Part shown: positions 60,359 through 64,000 of the stretch, in pieces
How positions within the stretch are numbered: the stretch's first letter is position 1
Layout: each line of letters starts with the position of its first letter
NCBI RefSeq assembly: GCF_000143685.1
Contig: NC_014328.1
Coordinates: 4,402,001-4,466,000, forward strand
DNA from: Clostridium ljungdahlii DSM 13528
Lineage (GTDB): Bacteria; Bacillota; Clostridia; Clostridiales; Clostridiaceae
Direction: 5' to 3'
Length of the DNA stretch: 64,000 nt
Notes under the pieces: generated by a model
Told to the model about the DNA's origin: nothing
The model's database searches: none
The model's input: the letters and a program-made list of their open reading frames with translations, nothing else
Translations under genes and position numbers: made by a program

Positions 60359-61552
60359 TTACTCAGTTATTGTAGTAACAACACCTGAACCAACTGTTCT
60401 TCCGCCTTCTCTTATTGCAAATCTTAATCCTTCATGCATTGCTACTGGTGTTATAAGTTCTACGTTCATGTCTATGTGATCTCCTGGCATTACCATTTCT
60501 ACTCCTTCTGGTAAAGCGATTGATCCTGTTACATCTGTTGTTCTGAAGTAAAATTGTGGTCTGTATCCATTGAAGAATGGTGTATGTCTTCCGCCTTCTT
60601 CTTTCTTAAGTACATATACCTGACCTACAAATTTCTTATGAGGATGTACTGTTCCTGGTTTTGCTAGTACTTGACCTCTTTCTACTTCGTCCCTCTGTAT
60701 TCCTCTTAATAGTACTCCGATGTTATCTCCTGCCATTGCCTGGTCTAGAAGTTTTCTAAACATCTCTACTCCTGTACATGTTGTCTTCTTCTTTTCTTCC
60801 TTTAATCCTACTATCTCTAATTCGTCTCCGATTTTTAATACTCCACTTTCTACTCTTCCTGTTGCTACTGTTCCTCTTCCTGTTATTGTGAATACATCTT
60901 CTATTGGCATTAAGAAGTCTTTATCTGTTGGTCTTTCTGGTGTTGGTATATATTCATCTACTGCATCCATTAATTCATGTATGCATTTTGTTGTTTCTGG
61001 ATCATCTGGGTTCTCTAATACCTTTAATGCACTTCCTACTATTATTGGTACGTCGTCTCCTGGGAATCCATACTCACTTAATAACTCTCTTACTTCCATC
61101 TCTACTAATTCTAGTAATTCTGGATCATCTACCTGGTCTGACTTATTTAAGAATACTACTATATACTGTACTCCTACTCTGCTTGCTAACAATATATGTT
61201 CTCTTGTCTGTGGCATTGGACCATCTGCTGCACTTACTACTAGGATTGCTCCATCCATCTGTGCTGCTCCTGTTATCATGTTCTTTACATAATCTGCATG
61301 TCCTGGGCAGTCTACATGAGCATAGTGTCTCTTGTCTGTCTCATATTCTACATGCGCTGTATTTATTGTTATTCCTCTTTCTTTTTCTTCTGGTGCTTTA
61401 TCTATTTCATCATACTTTGTTGCTGCTGCTTTTCCCTCTTTTGACAATACCATTGTTATTGCTGCTGTTAATGTTGTCTTACCATGGTCTACGTGTCCTA
61501 TTGTTCCTATGTTTACATGTGGTTTGGTTCTTTCATATTTTTCTTTTGACAT
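60359..61552 (-). CDS. tuf: Elongation factor Tu, copy 2
   Basis: A 397-residue protein identical to copy 1, with all GTPase motifs ([22 protein letters not shown]). I start at ATG 61550-61552, with AAGGAGG upstream; in-frame ATG further up is in the leader. It is the third element of a tRNA-Gly, tRNA-Thr, tuf transcript driven by the promoter at 61839-61867. DNA identity to copy 1 runs from the base before the stop codon to the SD and stops sharply at both ends. Confidence 0.98.
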   Translation of the reverse strand: MSKEKYERTKPHVNIGTIGHVDHGKTTLTAAITMVLSKEGKAAATKYDEIDKAPEEKERGITINTAHVEYETDKRHYAHVDCPGHADYVKNMITGAAQMDGAILVVSAADGPMPQTREHILLASRVGVQYIVVFLNKSDQVDDPELLELVEMEVRELLSEYGFPGDDVPIIVGSALKVLENPDDPETTKCIHELMDAVDEYIPTPERPTDKDFLMPIEDVFTITGRGTVATGRVESGVLKIGDELEIVGLKEEKKKTTCTGVEMFRKLLDQAMAGDNIGVLLRGIQRDEVERGQVLAKPGTVHPHKKFVGQVYVLKKEEGGRHTPFFNGYRPQFYFRTTDVTGSIALPEGVEMVMPGDHIDMNVELITPVAMHEGLRFAIREGGRTVGSGVVTTITE

Positions 61553-61634
61553 TACTCTTCCTCCTTGTTGGTTATACACATCTTATTTAAGTAAACTCAT
61601 CCTGGTGTGTTGTAAAAACTTTATACATCATTAT

Positions 61635-61710
61635 TGGAGCCCATGACCAGGATTGAACTGGTGACCTCCACCTTACCAAGGTGACGCTCTGCCTACTGAG
61701 CTACATGGGC
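61635..61710 (-). tRNA. tRNA-Thr (anticodon GGT)
   Basis: A cloverleaf on the minus strand: acceptor GCCCATG/CATGGGC, D-arm AGCTC...GAGC, anticodon loop TTGGTAA giving GGT, T-arm CCAGTTCAATCCTGG, and genome-encoded CCA at 61635-61637. Confidence 0.95.
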
Positions 61711-61719
61711 AATTTCTCT

Positions 61720-61794
61720 TGGAGCGGGAAACGGGACTCGAACCCGCGACGGCCAACTTGGGAAGCTGGTGTTCTACCACTGAACTACTCCCGC
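61720..61794 (-). tRNA. tRNA-Gly (anticodon CCC)
   Basis: A cloverleaf on the minus strand: acceptor GCGGGAG/TTCCCGC with one G-U pair, anticodon stem CCAGC/GTTGG, loop TTCCCAA giving anticodon CCC for codon GGG, T-arm CGGGTTCGAGTCCCG, and encoded CCA at 61720-61722. Nine nt before the tRNA-Thr gene. Confidence 0.92.
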
Positions 61795-61838
61795 CAATAA
61801 ACTTCAATTAAATATCAAAAGTAACATATCAGTTATTA

Positions 61839-61867
61839 ATTCTAATACAAGTATATTTTTTTGTCAA
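61839..61867 (-). promoter_or_regulatory. Promoter of tRNA-Gly, tRNA-Thr and tuf
   Basis: Perfect TTGACA (61862-61867), 17-bp spacer, TAGAAT (61839-61844), just after the sigH stop codon. Confidence 0.75.
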
Positions 61868-61878
61868 TATACTATTTT

Positions 61879-62520
61879 TTATTTATGAATTAAACATTTT
61901 TCCAATTTTCTTTTAACTCTCTGTAAAGCATTATCTATAGACTTGGCATGTCTATCTAAATCACATGCAATTTCTTGATATGACTTCCCATCCACATAAG
62001 ACATAAGTACTTCCATTTCTAAATTTGACAACACTTCTCCTATTTCACTTTGTATATGATTTAGCTCTTCCCTTCCAATTACAAGTTCTTCGGGATCTGC
62101 CACCTTAGTTTCAGACAAAACATCCAATAAAGTTCTATCTGATTCTTCATCATATATAGGCTTATTTAAAGATATATATGTATTTAATGGAATATGCTTC
62201 TGTCTAGTAGCAGTTTTTATAGCAGTTATTATTTGACGGGTCACGCAAAGTTCTGCAAAAGCTTTAAAAGATGATAACTTATCTGGTTTAAAATCTCTTA
62301 TAGCCTTATATAAACCTATCATACCTTCTTGGTAGATATCCTCCTTATCCGCACCGATTAAAAAATATGACTTTGATTTTGATTTAACAAAATTTCCATA
62401 TTTATTTATCAGGTACTCTTGAGCACTTACATCCCCTTTTTTTGCTTCAATAACTATTTCTTCATCTAATTTTTCTTCAAAGGGGGAAACTTTCCTAGCA
62501 TTATAACTCCTATTATCCAA
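61879..62520 (-). CDS. sigH: RNA polymerase sigma-H factor
   Basis: A 213-residue sigma-70-family protein that drives early sporulation genes. Region 2 contains DIYQEGMIGLYKAIRDFKPDKLSSFKAFAELCVTRQIITAIKTATRQKH; region 4 contains LEMEVLMSYVDGKSYQEIACDLDRHAKSIDNALQRVKRKL. The start is TTG 62518-62520 with GGAGGGG upstream. Own promoter at 62558-62587. The sigH-yacP-rlmB order is standard for clostridia. Confidence 0.96.
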   Translation of the reverse strand: MDNRSYNARKVSPFEEKLDEEIVIEAKKGDVSAQEYLINKYGNFVKSKSKSYFLIGADKEDIYQEGMIGLYKAIRDFKPDKLSSFKAFAELCVTRQIITAIKTATRQKHIPLNTYISLNKPIYDEESDRTLLDVLSETKVADPEELVIGREELNHIQSEIGEVLSNLEMEVLMSYVDGKSYQEIACDLDRHAKSIDNALQRVKRKLEKCLIHK

Positions 62521-62557
62521 GGTATCCCCTCCAACATAATTATAAACCACTGCTACA

Positions 62558-62587
62558 ATTATACATTAAAAGTAAATTTATAGTCAA
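62558..62587 (-). promoter_or_regulatory. Promoter of sigH
   Basis: TTGACT (62582-62587), 18-bp spacer, perfect TATAAT (62558-62563) on the minus strand, about 40 nt before the sigH start. Confidence 0.7.
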
Positions 62588-62593
62588 TACATT

Positions 62594-63106
62594 TTAGTCA
62601 CTTTTACGAATCTTTTCAAGTATTTCCAATACATCCTCTTTTATGCTATCCTCCAAAGTATTTCTTTGCTCGTGATATTTCTTTTCAATTTTACTTTTTA
62701 TATGGTTCTCAACATTATTAACTTCATGATAAAATTCAATAGAAGACATCCTAACAGCGCCCCTTTGAAATGTTACTTGCTGTTCCAGCGAATCAGAAGT
62801 TACTACAAATACCTCATTTTTACGTCCTATATTGTTTACAGTTCTTTCTATAAAACTATCTGCCGTCTCATTCTCTTTAGTAAATACTACTACAACATTT
62901 TTATTAATTTTTTCTTTTTTTTCTAAGCTTCCCGATACCATATGGGCATCAAATACTATAAAAACTTTATAGCCCTTATATACCGAATAATTGCTTAAAG
63001 TTTCTATAAGCGACTGTCTTGCGGTTTCAAGGCTATAATTTTTTATATTATTTAACTTAGGCCAACTATTTATAACATTATATCCATCTACAAAAATATT
63101 TCTCAA
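62594..63106 (-). CDS. yacP: YacP-like NYN-domain ribonuclease (Rae1 family)
   Basis: A 170-residue NYN/PIN-type nuclease. FVDGYNVINSWPKL carries the first catalytic Asp, VFIVFDAHMV and VVVFTKENETADSFIERTV further acidic sites, and VVTSDSLEQQVTFQRGA the last. In B. subtilis Rae1 cleaves mRNA in the ribosome A site. The start is TTG, overlapping the rlmB stop as TTGA, so the genes are coupled. Confidence 0.9.
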   Translation of the reverse strand: MRNIFVDGYNVINSWPKLNNIKNYSLETARQSLIETLSNYSVYKGYKVFIVFDAHMVSGSLEKKEKINKNVVVVFTKENETADSFIERTVNNIGRKNEVFVVTSDSLEQQVTFQRGAVRMSSIEFYHEVNNVENHIKSKIEKKYHEQRNTLEDSIKEDVLEILEKIRKSD

Positions 63107-63903
63107 CTTCTACCACATTTTATTCTTTGCTTTAATATTTCATACATCAATATGCCACCTGCCACAGAAGCATTTAAGGATGATACTCTTCCTACCATAG
63201 GTATCTTTACCAGCACATCACATTTTTCTTTAGTCAATTTAGCTATTCCTCTTCCTTCACTTCCTATTATTAAAGCCGCAGGTCCCTTAAAATCGACATC
63301 AAAGCAATAATTTTCTCCACTCATATCAGCCCCATATACCCATATACCATCTTTCTTTAATTTTTCTATTGTAGTATTTAAATTTGTAACTTTACATATT
63401 TTCATATACTCTGCTGCTCCTACAGAGGATTTATATACTACAGGCGTAATTCCCACATTTCTTCTTTTAGGTATTATAATTCCATGAGCACCGCATATTT
63501 CAGCAGTTCTTATTATTGCACCAAAGTTATGGGGATCTTCTATTTCATCTAATACAATTATAAAAGGAGCTTCCTTTTTTTCTCTGGCGTATTCTAGTAT
63601 ATCCTCTACTTCACAGTATTTATAGGGAGTTATCTGTGCAATTACTCCTTGATGTGCTCCTGTTTGGGAAATTTTGTCTAACTTTTTTCTATCCACCTGT
63701 TTTACAACTATATGCTTCTCTTTAGCTTTAGCAAGTATTATATTTATAGAACCTGACATATTTCCCTCTGCAAGAAAAATCTGTTCTATAGTTGTATTAC
63801 TTGATTTTAAAGCTTCAATAACTGCATTTCTGCCTTCAATTAAATCCTCTCTAAACTCAGTTTTATCTGTCAAGTTCGTTGATTTTTTATACTTATTTTT
63901 CAT
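63103..63903 (-). CDS. rlmB: 23S rRNA 2'-O-methyltransferase RlmB-type (TrmH/SpoU family)
   Basis: A 266-residue SPOUT methyltransferase. An N-terminal substrate-binding domain (EGRNAVIEALKSSNTTIEQIFLAEG) is followed by the knotted SAM-binding domain: NFGAIIRTAEICGAHGIIIPKR, LIIGSEGRGI and VSSLNASVAGGILMYEIL. In E. coli RlmB methylates G2251; the paralogue YsgA-type has related activity, so exact substrate is uncertain. Overlaps yacP. Confidence 0.93.
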   Translation of the reverse strand: MKNKYKKSTNLTDKTEFREDLIEGRNAVIEALKSSNTTIEQIFLAEGNMSGSINIILAKAKEKHIVVKQVDRKKLDKISQTGAHQGVIAQITPYKYCEVEDILEYAREKKEAPFIIVLDEIEDPHNFGAIIRTAEICGAHGIIIPKRRNVGITPVVYKSSVGAAEYMKICKVTNLNTTIEKLKKDGIWVYGADMSGENYCFDVDFKGPAALIIGSEGRGIAKLTKEKCDVLVKIPMVGRVSSLNASVAGGILMYEILKQRIKCGRS

Positions 63904-63951
63904 AATCCTACCCTTTATACCTCAATTTCTTATTTACTTTTTTCGTCTACC

Positions 63952-63999
63952 TTATATTTCTTTCGTATCTCTTATAATTTTCCACAAGTCATTTTCCCT
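63952..63999 (-). CDS. Possible C-terminal end of an upstream gene
   Basis: The window edge cuts a minus-strand frame of 15 codons ending ENDLWKIIRDTKEI and a TAA at 63952-63954. In related genomes mrnC or thyX lies here. The piece is too short to assign; it could be chance. Confidence 0.25.
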   Translation of the reverse strand, partial: RENDLWKIIRDTKEI

Positions 64000-64000
64000 T

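Noticed and set aside
63952..63999. Assigning mrnC or thyX to the right edge
   Set aside because: Only 15 codons are visible, with no recognisable motif.

Overview
The window is AT-rich with Gram-positive signals: strong AGGAGG-type ribosome binding sites, some TTG/GTG starts, and sigma-A promoters of TTGACA/TATAAT type. It carries a sporulation-type gene set (sigH, cwlD) and a complete adenosylcobalamin glutamate-fermentation pathway. This fits a Clostridium (sensu stricto) chromosome. I cannot name the species. Nearly every gene lies on the minus strand; the one clear exception is a cell-wall hydrolase at about 1.0-1.5 kb.

Left part (1-7.6 kb): the 3'-truncated c-di-AMP synthase gene cdaA diverges from a wall-hydrolase gene that is preceded by a c-di-AMP (ydaO-type) riboswitch. 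Next come a thioredoxin with a thioredoxin-reductase-like flavoprotein that has lost the usual NADPH motif, a lipoprotein/TPR membrane-protein pair, PTS enzyme I (ptsI), and a second membrane TPR protein.

Methylaspartate island (7.65-19.0 kb): read on the minus strand, the order is gntR regulator, glmS-glmL-glmE, methylaspartate ammonia-lyase, a two-subunit fumarase/mesaconase, and citrate-lyase-type citD-citE-citF-citC. Together these account for glutamate -> 3-methylaspartate -> mesaconate -> citramalate -> acetate + pyruvate. A hairpin and a second promoter split the island into two transcription units.

Sigma-54 module (19.4-23.9 kb): an amino-acid permease, a sigma-54 enhancer-binding regulator and a class I glutamine-amidotransferase-like hydrolase, with a candidate -24/-12 promoter and two inverted repeats upstream.

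Information-processing block (23.9-64 kb): cwlD, rpsI-rplM, truA, the ECF transporter core ecfT-ecfA2-ecfA1, then rplQ-rpoA-rpsD-rpsK-rpsM-rpmJ-infA-adk-secY, the spc and S10 operons, tuf-fusA-rpsG-rpsL-L7Ae-like, rpoC-rpoB, rplL-rplJ-rplA-rplK-nusG-secE-rpmG, a second tuf, tRNA-Thr and tRNA-Gly, sigH, yacP and rlmB. The block is conventional except for a few features. The usual map gene between adk and infA is missing and appears to survive only as a short degenerate remnant. Two nearly identical tuf genes are present. Several structured leaders are visible, including an L10-type attenuator, an rpsJ leader and an rplM leader. The rplM SD-hairpin-start arrangement reappears upstream of the fumarase beta-subunit gene.

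No CRISPR array, insertion sequence, prophage or wholly new multi-gene system is visible. The most unusual observations are the map remnant, the shared SD-hairpin element, the NADPH-motif-less thioredoxin reductase with a CsoR/CstR-like operator in front of trxA, and the sigma-54 module.
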